A stretch of 64,000 nt of DNA from Clostridia bacterium (GTDB lineage Bacteria; Bacillota; Clostridia; UMGS1810): the NCBI GenBank assembly GCA_017436905.1, contig JAFSCF010000018.1, positions 61,005-125,004 of the forward strand, in the 5' to 3' direction. A program made the position numbers and the translations under genes. This document shows, in pieces, positions 56,152 to 64,000 of the stretch (its first letter is position 1; the number at the start of each line of letters is the position of its first letter). The notes beneath the pieces were generated by a model that was not told the DNA's origin, did no database searches, and saw nothing but the letters and a program-made list of their open reading frames with translations.

Positions 56152-58221
56152 ATGGCAAAGAAAATGGTAATTGTGGAGTCACCGTCAAAAGCGACTACTA
56201 TAAAAAAATACTTAGGCAAAGGCTACGATGTAGTGGCAAGCGTAGGTCATGTGGTTGACCTGCCCAAAAGCCGCTTAGGTATTGATACCGAAAACAATTT
56301 TGAACCAAAATACATTATCATACGTGGCAAGGGCGAGTTGGTTAAAAACCTTAAAAAGACCGCCAAAGCGTGCGATAAAGTGTATCTGGCAACTGACCCT
56401 GACCGCGAAGGCGAGGCAATATCGTGGCATCTTGCAAATCTTTTGGAAATACCCGAAGACGAAAAATGCCGCATTACATTTAATGAAATTACAAAACCTG
56501 CCGTTAAAGCCGCAATAACTCAGCCAAGAGAAATAGATAAAGACTTGGTTGACGCTCAGCAGGCAAGACGTGTACTCGACAGAATCGTGGGTTACAAAAT
56601 AAGTCCTTTGCTTTGGAAAAAGGTTAAAACGGGACTTTCTGCAGGTCGTGTGCAATCTGTTGCCATAAGACTTATATGCGACAGAGAAAACGAAATCTCT
56701 GCGTTTATTCCCGAAGAATACTGGACAGTTGATGCTAACCTTTTGCAGAACAAAAAGAAATTTACCGCTAAATATTACGGCAAAGGCGGCAAAAAGTTTG
56801 TTCCCTCCACAAAGCAGGAAGCAGACGCTATCATCAGCGATTTAGAGGGCGCTGCGTTTACTGTTAAAGAAGTTAAAAAAGGCAAAAGAGAAAAATCACC
56901 TGCCCCCCCATTTACTACAAGTACACTCCAACAGGAAGCCGGAAGAAAATTAGGATTTACCACACAAAAAACTATGAGTGTTGCTCAGCAACTCTACGAG
57001 GGTGTTAAAATAGGCAGTGAAGGTGTTGTCGGTTTAATCACTTATATGAGAACCGACTCACTGCGTATATCTGAAGATGCCCAGGCTCTTGCACGCAGTA
57101 TTTTAAAAGACACTTACGGCGCAGAATATATTACAAAAACGCCAAGAAAATACAAAACAAAGAAAAATGCTCAGGATGCACACGAGGCAATCCGCCCGAC
57201 AATGGCAGAACTTACTCCTGCCAAGGCAAAAGACGACCTTACCAGCGACCAGTATAAATTATATAAACTTATATGGGAACGTTTTATGGCAAGCCAGATG
57301 AGCGATGCTGTATACGATACCGTGTCTGCCTCAATAAACGCCGGAGAGCATACTTTTAAAGCAAACGGTTCTACACTTAAATTTGCAGGTTTTACTATTC
57401 TGTATGTTGAAGGCACAGACGGCGAAAAAGAAAAAGAAGCATCATTGCCTGAACTCAATGTTGGCGATATGCCTGCACTTAAAGAACTCGTTCCCGAACA
57501 GCACTTTACTCAGCCGCCATCACGTTTTACAGAGGCATCTTTAGTTAAAACGTTAGAGGAAAAAGGAATCGGCAGACCAAGTACCTACTCCCCTACCATT
57601 GCAACTATCATTGCACGAGGATACTGCGTAAGAGATAAAAAACTGCTTGTTCCAACTGAACTCGGTATGATTGTTACCGAGTTAATGAAAGAGCATTTCG
57701 TTGACATTGTTGACGAAAAATTCACCGCCAATATGGAAGAACAACTTGACGAAATTGAAATCGGCAGTGTTGAATGGCACAAGGTAATAGCCGACTTTTA
57801 TCCAAAATTTTCTGAGGACCTTAAAAAGGCTGAAGAAAAAATCGGCGAAATAGAATTAAAAGACGAAGTTTCTGACGTTGTATGCGAAAAATGCGGAAGA
57901 TTAATGGTATACAAACACGGCAGATTCGGCAAATTCCTCGCTTGCCCCGGTTATCCGCAATGCAGAAACGCAAAAGCGATTGTTAAAGAAACCGGCGTTG
58001 AGTGCCCCAAATGCGGCGGAAAAGTTATTGAGAAAAAAAGCAAACGCGGAAAAGTATTTTTTGGTTGCGACAATTATCCTAAATGTGATTTTACATCGTG
58101 GGATAAACCGCTTAACGAAAAATGCGATAAATGCGGCAGTATGATGTACCAGAAAATAGGACGTTTTACAAAAAAATATTGTCCGCAATGTGATATTAAA
58201 GAAACAAAAAAGGAAAAATAA
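56152..58221 (+). CDS. topA: DNA topoisomerase I
   Basis: Type IA topoisomerase that relaxes negative supercoils. 689 aa. TOPRIM domain [17 protein letters not shown]...[15 protein letters not shown]; active-site Tyr in [14 protein letters not shown]; three C-terminal four-cysteine zinc ribbons ([24 protein letters not shown]) at about 565-685. 33 bases after dprA; one base before trmFO. Confidence 0.98.
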   Translation: MAKKMVIVESPSKATTIKKYLGKGYDVVASVGHVVDLPKSRLGIDTENNFEPKYIIIRGKGELVKNLKKTAKACDKVYLATDPDREGEAISWHLANLLEIPEDEKCRITFNEITKPAVKAAITQPREIDKDLVDAQQARRVLDRIVGYKISPLLWKKVKTGLSAGRVQSVAIRLICDRENEISAFIPEEYWTVDANLLQNKKKFTAKYYGKGGKKFVPSTKQEADAIISDLEGAAFTVKEVKKGKREKSPAPPFTTSTLQQEAGRKLGFTTQKTMSVAQQLYEGVKIGSEGVVGLITYMRTDSLRISEDAQALARSILKDTYGAEYITKTPRKYKTKKNAQDAHEAIRPTMAELTPAKAKDDLTSDQYKLYKLIWERFMASQMSDAVYDTVSASINAGEHTFKANGSTLKFAGFTILYVEGTDGEKEKEASLPELNVGDMPALKELVPEQHFTQPPSRFTEASLVKTLEEKGIGRPSTYSPTIATIIARGYCVRDKKLLVPTELGMIVTELMKEHFVDIVDEKFTANMEEQLDEIEIGSVEWHKVIADFYPKFSEDLKKAEEKIGEIELKDEVSDVVCEKCGRLMVYKHGRFGKFLACPGYPQCRNAKAIVKETGVECPKCGGKVIEKKSKRGKVFFGCDNYPKCDFTSWDKPLNEKCDKCGSMMYQKIGRFTKKYCPQCDIKETKKEK

Positions 58222-58222
58222 T

Positions 58223-59527
58223 ATGAATGTAAAAGTTATCGGTGCAGGTCTTGCAGGTTGTGAGGCAGCGTGGCAACTTGCAAACGCAGGAATTAAAGTA
58301 ACACTGTATGAACAAAAACCTATATCATATTCACCTGCACATACTATGCCTACCATGGCAGAACTTGTATGTTCCAACTCGTTGCGTGCAGCGGGCTTGG
58401 AAAATGCCGTAGGTCTTTTAAAAGAAGAAATGCGTCTTCTGGGCTCGCTTATAATGGAATGTGCCGATGCAACCAAAGTTCCCGCCGGCGGTGCACTTGC
58501 TGTTGACAGAGAACTGTTTTCTAAAATGGTAAGCGAAAAAATCGCTTCACACGAAAATATTGAAGTCGTAAATGAAAGAATTGATAAAATCCCAGATGAC
58601 GGTTATGTTATAATGGCTACCGGTCCTCTTACAGACGGTAAACTCTATGATAATATCCGTGAATTCTTTGGCGGTGAATATCTGCATTTTTTTGATGCTG
58701 CTGCTCCTATTGTAGAACGTGAAAGCATTGATATGACTAAAGCATATTTTGCCGCACGTTACGGAAAAGGCGGTGCAGACTACATTAACTGCCCCATGAC
58801 AAAAGAAGAATACACTAATTTTTACAACAACCTGATAAACGCCGAAACAGCGCCCGTGCACGGCGCTGACGAAGGCAGTGTTTTTGAAGGCTGCATGCCT
58901 GTAGAAACTATGGCAAAACGTGGTGAAGATACACTGCTTTTCGGCCCGCTTAAACCGGTAGGGTTAGAACATCCCGAAACAGGCATACTACCCTATGCCG
59001 TTGTGCAACTCCGTCAGGACAACACATCAGGAACGTTATATAATATCGTTGGCTTTCAGACAAGGCTGAAATTCGGCGAACAAAAACGTGTTTTTTCTAT
59101 GATTCCCGGTCTTGAAGATGCAAGTTTTGTGCGTTACGGAGTAATGCACAGAAACACATTTATAAATTCACCTGAACTTCTTGATTGCTATTATCGAACA
59201 AAAAAAGATGAAAGAGTATTCTTCGCAGGTCAGATAACCGGAGTGGAGGGATATATAGAATCTGCATCATCAGGCCTCATGGCAGGTTACAACCTTGCAA
59301 GATATTTAAACGGCAAGGAAATGTCGCAATTTCCGATAACCACAGCTATTGGTGCACTTTCACATTACATCAGCGGTGGTGCAACCGGTAAATTTCAGCC
59401 TATGAATGTAAACTTTGGAATTATGGAATCTCTGGGCAGAAAAATCAAAAACAAAAAAGAAAAAAATCTGGCAATCAGCCAGAGAGCTATCGATACTGTA
59501 AAAGAAATCTTATCAAGAGAGGATTGA
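58223..59527 (+). CDS. trmFO: Methylenetetrahydrofolate-tRNA-(uracil-5-)-methyltransferase
   Basis: Folate- and FAD-dependent enzyme making m5U54 in tRNA. 434 aa. [18 protein letters not shown] at the N-terminus, [27 protein letters not shown] family segment, [27 protein letters not shown] and the late [14 protein letters not shown]. The ATG at 58223 follows the topA stop by one base; frames open earlier inside topA. Directly downstream of topA, as in many Firmicutes. Confidence 0.96.
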   Translation: MNVKVIGAGLAGCEAAWQLANAGIKVTLYEQKPISYSPAHTMPTMAELVCSNSLRAAGLENAVGLLKEEMRLLGSLIMECADATKVPAGGALAVDRELFSKMVSEKIASHENIEVVNERIDKIPDDGYVIMATGPLTDGKLYDNIREFFGGEYLHFFDAAAPIVERESIDMTKAYFAARYGKGGADYINCPMTKEEYTNFYNNLINAETAPVHGADEGSVFEGCMPVETMAKRGEDTLLFGPLKPVGLEHPETGILPYAVVQLRQDNTSGTLYNIVGFQTRLKFGEQKRVFSMIPGLEDASFVRYGVMHRNTFINSPELLDCYYRTKKDERVFFAGQITGVEGYIESASSGLMAGYNLARYLNGKEMSQFPITTAIGALSHYISGGATGKFQPMNVNFGIMESLGRKIKNKKEKNLAISQRAIDTVKEILSRED

Positions 59528-59532
59528 TTTAT

Positions 59533-60135
59533 ATGGATTTAACTGTACTTTTTAATATTTCTTACGGACTCTATCTAGTAACCTCAAATGACGGAACCAA
59601 AGACAACGGAGCAATAGTAAATACAATTTGTCAGGTAACGAATACACCCAACCGTGTAGCAGTCACCATAAGCAAGGACAATTATTCTCACTATATTATA
59701 AAAAATACAGGCATTATGAATGTAAATTGCCTCACCGAAGATACTCCGTTCAAAGTTTTTGAAAATTTTGGATTTCAAAGCGGTAAGAACGTCGATAAAT
59801 TTGCAGATTGGAACTTTACACGCTCTTCAAACGGACTTGCAATTTTAAATGAATACTCAAACTCATATATATCATTAAAAGTGGAACAATATGTAGACCT
59901 TGATACCCACGGTATGTTTATATGCGCTGTTGAAGACGGAGAAAACCTTTCTTCTGCTCCAACAATGACATACAGTTACTATCATAAAAATGTGAAACCC
60001 AATCCCAATACAAACACAAAAAAAGGCTTTGTATGCAAAATATGCGGGTATGTATATGAAGGGGACACTCTCCCAGACGACTTTGTGTGTCCGTTGTGCA
60101 AACACGGCGCATCGGATTTTGAGCCGCTTTCATAG
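59533..60135 (+). CDS. Flavin reductase-rubredoxin fusion (Hrb-like)
   Basis: 201 residues. Residues 1-150 form a flavin reductase-like split barrel (GAIVNTICQVTNTPNRVAV-type segment binds FMN). Residues 165-201 are a complete rubredoxin, with FVCKICGYVYEGD and CPLCKHG giving four Cys for one iron. This is the high-molecular-weight rubredoxin type found in anaerobes, passing electrons from a flavoprotein to oxygen- or NO-reducing partners. None of those partners is in the window. ATG at 59533; the TTG at 59524 is one base from the ribosome site. Confidence 0.88.
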   Translation: MDLTVLFNISYGLYLVTSNDGTKDNGAIVNTICQVTNTPNRVAVTISKDNYSHYIIKNTGIMNVNCLTEDTPFKVFENFGFQSGKNVDKFADWNFTRSSNGLAILNEYSNSYISLKVEQYVDLDTHGMFICAVEDGENLSSAPTMTYSYYHKNVKPNPNTNTKKGFVCKICGYVYEGDTLPDDFVCPLCKHGASDFEPLS

Positions 60136-60147
60136 TATTTATAGCAC

Positions 60148-60182
60148 AAAACCGATAACATCATTATAAGGTTATCGGTTTT
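60148..60182 (+). terminator. Terminator of the dprA-hrb operon
   Basis: AAAACCGATAAC / GTTATCGGTTTT (60148-60159 with 60171-60182), T-tailed. Confidence 0.85.
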
Positions 60183-60272
60183 CTTACGTTTTTTGGATTT
60201 TTTTAAATTTAAGTCTTGATTTTTTATCTTTCATGTGTTATACTATTCAAGTAGTTTGCGATAAGTATATAT

Positions 60273-60289
60273 GCGGATATGGCGGAATT
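60273..60289 (+). pseudogene. tRNA-Leu 5' fragment 1
   Basis: The first 17 bases of the intact tRNA-Leu (acceptor stem into D-arm) are repeated exactly, with four matching bases before; the sequence then diverges. Confidence 0.65.
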
Positions 60290-60441
60290 TAAGTGACACC
60301 CCAAGAGTGCAACGCACAATTGGTAAGGTGGAACTTATGCCAAAACTTCCTATAAGCCAAGTACCCTCTCTCGGTACGCAGGCGAAGAGTTGAAGTTGAC
60401 GGCTGGCAGACTTATTTGTATAGTTCACATTTTAATAATTT

Positions 60442-60479
60442 GCGGATATGGCGGAATTGGCAGACGCGCATGGTTCAGG
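60442..60479 (+). pseudogene. tRNA-Leu 5' half, fragment 2
   Basis: 38 bases identical to 60606-60643, from the first tRNA base through the anticodon loop (ending GGTTCAGG). The 3' half is missing and replaced by unrelated sequence. It resembles the hybrid left by integration with crossover in the anticodon loop. Confidence 0.75.
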
Positions 60480-60605
60480 CTACGCCACCTCGGTGATTAA
60501 ATAAGTTAAACCGGATTTATCCGTTTAATATGTGAGGATTAAGCAGTTTTGCTCCTCCTCGGGTTACCTCTACCGTGTAAAAATTAAGGGGTTAAAACTA
60601 AATAT

Positions 60606-60692
60606 GCGGATATGGCGGAATTGGCAGACGCGCATGGTTCAGGTCCATGTGAAAGCGATTTCATGCAGGTTCAAGTCCTGTTATCCGCACCA
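60606..60692 (+). tRNA. tRNA-Leu(CAG)
   Basis: Class II tRNA. Acceptor GCGGATA pairs TATCCGC. The anticodon stem CATGG/CCATG holds loop TTCAGGT, so the anticodon is CAG (reads CUG). A long variable arm (GTGAAAGCGATTTCAT) is typical of leucine. T-arm CAGGTTCAAGTCCTG is present. CCA is encoded (60690-60692). A Rho-independent terminator follows immediately. Confidence 0.95.
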
Positions 60693-60730
60693 AAATCGGA
60701 ACAGATTTTATACTCTGTTCCGATTTTCTT
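60692..60730 (+). terminator. tRNA-Leu terminator
   Basis: AAATCGGAACAGA / TCTGTTCCGATTT (60693-60705 with 60714-60726), T-rich after; it also abuts the stop of the convergent recombinase. Confidence 0.85.
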
Positions 60731-62380
60731 TTATGCGATACTCTTATAGTCACCGCTGTGTGCAAGGACTATATTTCCTTCTTCATCAAACAGTTCTCCA
60801 TAGTATTCTCCAAACGGTGCTTTCATGGCAACTACTATGGATAGCTCGTTATCTTGTTCGAGGATGATAATTTCGCTGATTAACAATCTTAAATTTGCAT
60901 TGCTTATGGCTCCATCCTTGATAATTCCGTCTAGTATATCTATGCTATTTTTAATTTCTGTCTTTCTTTTTTTGACGGTTTCATCAATGTTTTTTATTGA
61001 ATCAATCTTCTTTGTAAGGTTTTCAATCTCGTTCTTTCGTTTAGCTATCATATTGTCATAGGCTTCACGATTTTCCTTATCTGTAATTCTCTCCATAAGT
61101 ATATTTTCTATATCTTCTTTAAGTGCAGATATTTTATTCTTCATATCAGAAATCTTTTTCTCTGTATTAGCTTTATTTTTCATTATGGCTTTTACATCCT
61201 TTTCAATAGATTTCCAATTTTCTTCTGCCTGAGACTTAATCCTTAAAAGCTCCTTGTATATCAATGCATCCAGATCTCTCTCCTGAACTCTGTGAGATGT
61301 GCAGTACCCCTTATATCTGTGATATCCATTGCATACATATTCCACTCGTTCAGGTTTATCTCTCCATCTTCGTATTTTTGCTACAAAAGTACAACCACAA
61401 TCTCCGCATTTTAGCAGTCCCGCATATCTGTGATATGGTTTTCCACTACTTGCTCTGACATTGTTTTGCTTCTTTGCTTCAATCAGTTTTTGTACCTTAT
61501 CCCATGTATTCTTAGGGATTATTACCGGAGCAAAGTTTTCGTGTTTGAATTGCTGCTCTTTCGGTACCTTTCTTCGAATGCCTCGTGCTTTATCACATTC
61601 TTCTTTATGGTCATAAAATGTGCCAGTATAGAACTCATTTATCAAAACTCTTTTTACGGCAGTTGAATCCCACAGATGCTTTTTGGTAATTGCAGGTTTA
61701 TTATACCCTTGCTTTTTCTTGTTGTATAATAATTGATAGTATGAAGCAGATTTCTTACCTTCATTATTCAATTTTTCAGCTATTGCTTTAAACCCATAGC
61801 CACCATCGAGATACAGAGAATAGATTTCTTTTACAATCTCTGCAGGCTCTTCCATAATGACAATCTCATTGGTGTTTTTATCTTTGTAATAACCGATAGG
61901 CGGCATATTACAAACACCATGGTCTTTTTGCTTTTGCCTATATCCCTTTTTTACTCTACCACTACCTTGCCTTGCATACAAATGATTAACGAACTTGTTT
62001 AGTTCGATTCGCATCTCATCTTCATCATTGAATGTATCAATGTTATCGGTCGCTGTTATTACCCTGATGCCCTGTTTTGTAAGATAGTCAATAAATACTG
62101 CAGTTTTGGTATTATGTCTTCCAAGTCTTGACAGGTCTTTAACCAATACAGCATCCATCTTATGTTCGGCGGCTGCTTCATAAATTTCCGCAATTCCATC
62201 ACGGTCAAAGGTCATTCCGCTGACATTATCATCAAATGATTCTCCAACATAAATGTGTCCGTGTTCCTCGATGTAGTCCATAAGAATGTTACGCTGATTT
62301 TTAAGTGAATTCATTTCGCTATCTTCATCTCGTGATACTCTGTAATAAATCCATATTCGCCATTTTTCAGTAATGCTCAT
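60731..62380 (-). CDS. Large serine recombinase
   Basis: Site-specific integrase of a mobile element, 549 aa. Resolvase catalytic domain (1-150): nucleophile Ser16 in YYRVSRDED, then VKDLSRLGRHNTKT. Recombinase domain at about 165-300, zinc ribbon CGDCGCTF...CNGYHRYKGYC (about 332-365), then a coiled coil (375-470) as in TndX/phiC31 types. GGAGG lies eight bases before the ATG. No directionality factor was recognised. Its stop is 38 bases from the tRNA-Leu, so this is the edge of the element. Confidence 0.93.
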   Translation of the reverse strand: MSITEKWRIWIYYRVSRDEDSEMNSLKNQRNILMDYIEEHGHIYVGESFDDNVSGMTFDRDGIAEIYEAAAEHKMDAVLVKDLSRLGRHNTKTAVFIDYLTKQGIRVITATDNIDTFNDEDEMRIELNKFVNHLYARQGSGRVKKGYRQKQKDHGVCNMPPIGYYKDKNTNEIVIMEEPAEIVKEIYSLYLDGGYGFKAIAEKLNNEGKKSASYYQLLYNKKKQGYNKPAITKKHLWDSTAVKRVLINEFYTGTFYDHKEECDKARGIRRKVPKEQQFKHENFAPVIIPKNTWDKVQKLIEAKKQNNVRASSGKPYHRYAGLLKCGDCGCTFVAKIRRWRDKPERVEYVCNGYHRYKGYCTSHRVQERDLDALIYKELLRIKSQAEENWKSIEKDVKAIMKNKANTEKKISDMKNKISALKEDIENILMERITDKENREAYDNMIAKRKNEIENLTKKIDSIKNIDETVKKRKTEIKNSIDILDGIIKDGAISNANLRLLISEIIILEQDNELSIVVAMKAPFGEYYGELFDEEGNIVLAHSGDYKSIA

Positions 62381-62438
62381 TTGGTTTTCCCTCCTTTCTC
62401 AAGCAAACACAATACCACAAATCTTTTAATATATCCAG

Positions 62439-62610
62439 CTAAATATTACACGAAACCTTGCTTTCTTTTTTGACGAGTTTTTCCTCGTAACATTGAAGCT
62501 CTTGGCCTATATAATCGTCGATGACAGATTTAAGAAAAAGATTAAACTGTTCATCAGTTCCTATGTAATAATACCTCTTTTATCTTAGGACTATTATCTT
62601 TTCTCGGCAT
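62439..62610 (-). pseudogene. Frameshifted small element gene upstream of the recombinase
   Basis: The ATG at 62610, after GGAGG, opens MPRKDNSPKIK and runs on to a stop after 18 codons. A second frame, joined by a one-base shift near 62575, continues as RYYYIGTDEQFNLFLKS to a stop at 62439, about 57 codons in all. Such short proteins precede serine recombinases in clostridial elements. It may be a broken gene, a sequencing error, or a programmed frameshift. Confidence 0.6.
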
Positions 62611-62690
62611 ATACACCTCACCTCCATTTTTATTTTGCAACTATGCATTTGCAATATATGTTGTTATAAAACTCTTACATATCCCTCATA

Positions 62691-62804
62691 TCAACATTTG
62701 TTTTTACTCCCATTCTTAAGACACTCTTTGCATAATTTCTTTGCACCGACTTCCGCTACAGTTCCTGACCTCCTGCCTTGCTTGACACCAACGTCGTATT
62801 TCAT
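62691..62804 (-). CDS. Possible 37-residue cysteine-containing small protein
   Basis: The ORF reads MKYDVGVKQGRRSGTVAEV... and ends with a CKECLKNGSKNKC cysteine pattern suggesting a small zinc knuckle. It starts in an ATGA overlap with a six-codon reading frame (MSAPRK). There is no strong ribosome site of its own. It lies in the leader between the minus-strand promoter and the recombinase. Low certainty. Confidence 0.35.
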   Translation of the reverse strand: MKYDVGVKQGRRSGTVAEVGAKKLCKECLKNGSKNKC

Positions 62805-62895
62805 TTTCTTGGTGCGCTCATATCGTGGCGGCACTTCCCCGAAAATGTATCCCTTGCGGTACGGCTATTTAGTTTTCAAGGTTCAAATTCCACGA
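62805..62895 (-). other. Untranslated leader of the element's minus-strand transcript
   Basis: Between the minus-strand start point and the small ORF. It contains CCTTGAAAACTAAATAG, resembling sequences in rRNA leaders and spacers; no hairpin terminator was seen. Confidence 0.3.
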
Positions 62896-62924
62896 TTGAC
62901 ATTTTAATTTATATCGTGTATAAT
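62896..62924 (+). promoter_or_regulatory. Consensus promoter toward the DUF6076 gene
   Basis: TTGACA (62896-62901), 17-bp spacer, TATAAT (62919-62924), both perfect. The inverted repeat CACGAT (62891-62896) / ATCGTG (62913-62918) brackets the -35 and spacer and looks like an operator. Confidence 0.75.
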
Positions 62925-62937
62925 TTGTTGTGTGGCT

Positions 62938-62966
62938 ATTCTAACATATTGCAAGAAGTGCGTCAA
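62938..62966 (-). promoter_or_regulatory. Minus-strand promoter facing the DUF6076 promoter
   Basis: Minus strand: TTGACG (62961-62966), 17-bp spacer, TAGAAT (62938-62943). The start point near 62931 is shared with the opposite promoter, so the two transcripts cross. Confidence 0.6.
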
Positions 62967-63029
62967 CCGATTTTCCCTCCATTTTGAAAAGTAGCGGAAT
63001 TATAAATTATGTATCGTGGAAGTGAGTAT

Positions 63030-64000
63030 ATGGCAAGTATAAAAAGTTTAGATGAAAAACCATTTGATTTTGGATATATAACGGCACAATTATATAAAGA
63101 TTATGTCATTATTGGCAGAGAAAAAGTTTCTCTCGGTCAGATTTCAACTGAAATTCTGGAATTGTCGGATGAACAGCTTGATAATTTAAAAACAGCATTA
63201 GCAGATTTAAGGAAAGCATTTCTAGAAAAACTATATGGGGAATACGAATCAAATTTAATGATTATATCATCATGCAGCTTTGATGCTTTTTCTCCATATC
63301 TAAACAGGGCTTTGGAGATTATTCTTAGTCTGCCTTTATACAATCGCATTGAATTTGATAAAAGAAAATATATGGCAGAGCTCAGGGAAATATATGAAAC
63401 TTATCCCAAAAACGAAGGCAGAAATATATTAAATAGAATTTTAGTAACTTTATTATCCATCAATGATGAAATACTGATTTTCAAAATATATGCAACTGCA
63501 TTTGTTGATTTATATATAGAAAATGTTACTGCAAGAACACCTACACATTTTGCACACGCAGTATATCAGTTCCTCGATAATAAGGAGTTACAGCAAAACT
63601 TAGAATCGCTTATTCCAAAATATCCGGCAATTACATTTAAGGCAGAGATGCCGGCAAATATTGAATATGTCACTTGTCCCGATCCTGATTGCAAAGAGAA
63701 TTATATATTGGCAGAAAGAGTGATTTTCAGGTCTCTTGGTGGTTTTTTAAATTCAGACCTATTCAGAGGATTAAACGTTAAGCATTCACCTAAAAGATGT
63801 CATAATTGTAAACGGTTTTTTCTTTTGCCAACGGGTCATGATACTCACTATTGCAACAGAGTAGCTCCTAACGATCCAAAAGGCAGGATATGCAGCAAGG
63901 TAGGACCTCACAAAAAAGAAAACTCAGATGAATTTAGGTCTCCTCTAAAAAAAGAATATGACAGAACTTATGACCGTTTATTCAAGAGAAAAGCAAACGG
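63030..64000 (+). CDS. DUF6076-like protein, 3' end beyond the window
   Basis: Open for 323 codons to the window edge with no stop, from an ATG at 63030 preceded by GGAAGTGAG. It has a Cys-rich zinc-like cluster near the end: CPDPDCKENY, RCHNCKRFFLLPTGHDTHYC and ICSKVG, followed by a basic stretch. This is the DUF6076 type found in integrative elements of clostridia; function unknown. Absent from lists of complete ORFs because it is cut. Confidence 0.75.
   Translation, partial: MASIKSLDEKPFDFGYITAQLYKDYVIIGREKVSLGQISTEILELSDEQLDNLKTALADLRKAFLEKLYGEYESNLMIISSCSFDAFSPYLNRALEIILSLPLYNRIEFDKRKYMAELREIYETYPKNEGRNILNRILVTLLSINDEILIFKIYATAFVDLYIENVTARTPTHFAHAVYQFLDNKELQQNLESLIPKYPAITFKAEMPANIEYVTCPDPDCKENYILAERVIFRSLGGFLNSDLFRGLNVKHSPKRCHNCKRFFLLPTGHDTHYCNRVAPNDPKGRICSKVGPHKKENSDEFRSPLKKEYDRTYDRLFKRKAN

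Larger units (their letters stand above)
60183..60605. other. Gene-poor stretch with tRNA-Leu fragments
   Basis: About 420 bases without a supportable protein gene. They hold two 5' fragments of the downstream tRNA-Leu (60273 and 60442) and the two unexplained spacers that follow them. A 61-codon open frame (60243-60428, minus) exists but no family was recognised. Confidence 0.6.

Noticed and set aside
62635..62907. 90-codon plus-strand open frame in the element
   Set aside because: No ribosome site, overlaps a plausible minus-strand leader and its promoter; composition unlike a protein.

Overview
The window looks like chromosomal DNA of an anaerobic, endospore-forming member of the Clostridia, probably uncultured and host-associated. 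It is low in G+C. Promoters are sigma-A-like and strong, and Shine-Dalgarno sites are purine-rich with frequent TTG and GTG starts. It carries an alpha/beta-type small acid-soluble spore protein, pyruvate formate-lyase with its activase, a flavin reductase-rubredoxin fusion, RNase Y/YmdB and an AzlCD pair. No rRNA, CRISPR array or replication origin was seen. The assignment rests on gene content; no 16S or database search was possible.

Layout. 1-8.6 kb: the end of an M20 peptidase; an operon of an Ldh-family dehydrogenase and malic enzyme behind a terminator-containing leader; an AraC/DUF2156/GNAT operon divergent from a GH28-like beta-helix protein and a DMT permease. 8.6-11.8 kb: a ZTP (pfl) riboswitch followed by pflB-pflA. 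11.8-17 kb: an SLH-anchored PstS-like protein, EcfT, and one polypeptide that fuses two ECF ATPases to an S component. 17-26.6 kb: gdhA, then a repair operon ending in uvrB-uvrA. 26.6-31.6 kb: a PHP phosphatase, then rny-ymdB plus a lone peptide-binding lipoprotein. 31.6-38.4 kb: the arginine operon argGCJBDF with Arg-box-like operators. 38.4-47.2 kb: an ArsB/NhaD-type transporter, CapA, citrate synthase, a nicotinamidase-like hydrolase, a uracil permease behind an attenuator, a membrane-anchored unknown, a SASP and a double-OB SSB. 47.3-54.8 kb: azlCD, a CmpB-like membrane protein, an M.C5-methyltransferase fused to a candidate nuclease domain, an RpiB-like isomerase, the GGGtGRT/NifU-like pair and YebC. 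55-60.1 kb: dprA-topA-trmFO-hrb. 60.2-64 kb: two truncated 5' tRNA-Leu copies, an intact tRNA-Leu(CAG), and the edge of a mobile element with a large serine recombinase, a frameshifted small gene, face-to-face promoters and a DUF6076 gene running off the window.

The core genes form an ordinary fermentative, prototrophic background: malate/pyruvate/formate metabolism, glutamate and arginine synthesis, DNA repair, RNA decay and sporulation. The less ordinary parts are three. The first is the methyltransferase-nuclease fusion, which lacks a conventional start codon and lies between near-identical terminator hairpins. The second is the serine-recombinase element next to repeated tRNA-Leu halves. 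The third is a set of cis-regulatory leaders: the ZTP riboswitch, an unassigned uracil-permease attenuator, and a hairpin in the malate operon leader. Family names come from reading motifs by eye; start codons were chosen by Shine-Dalgarno spacing and often differ from the longest open frame.
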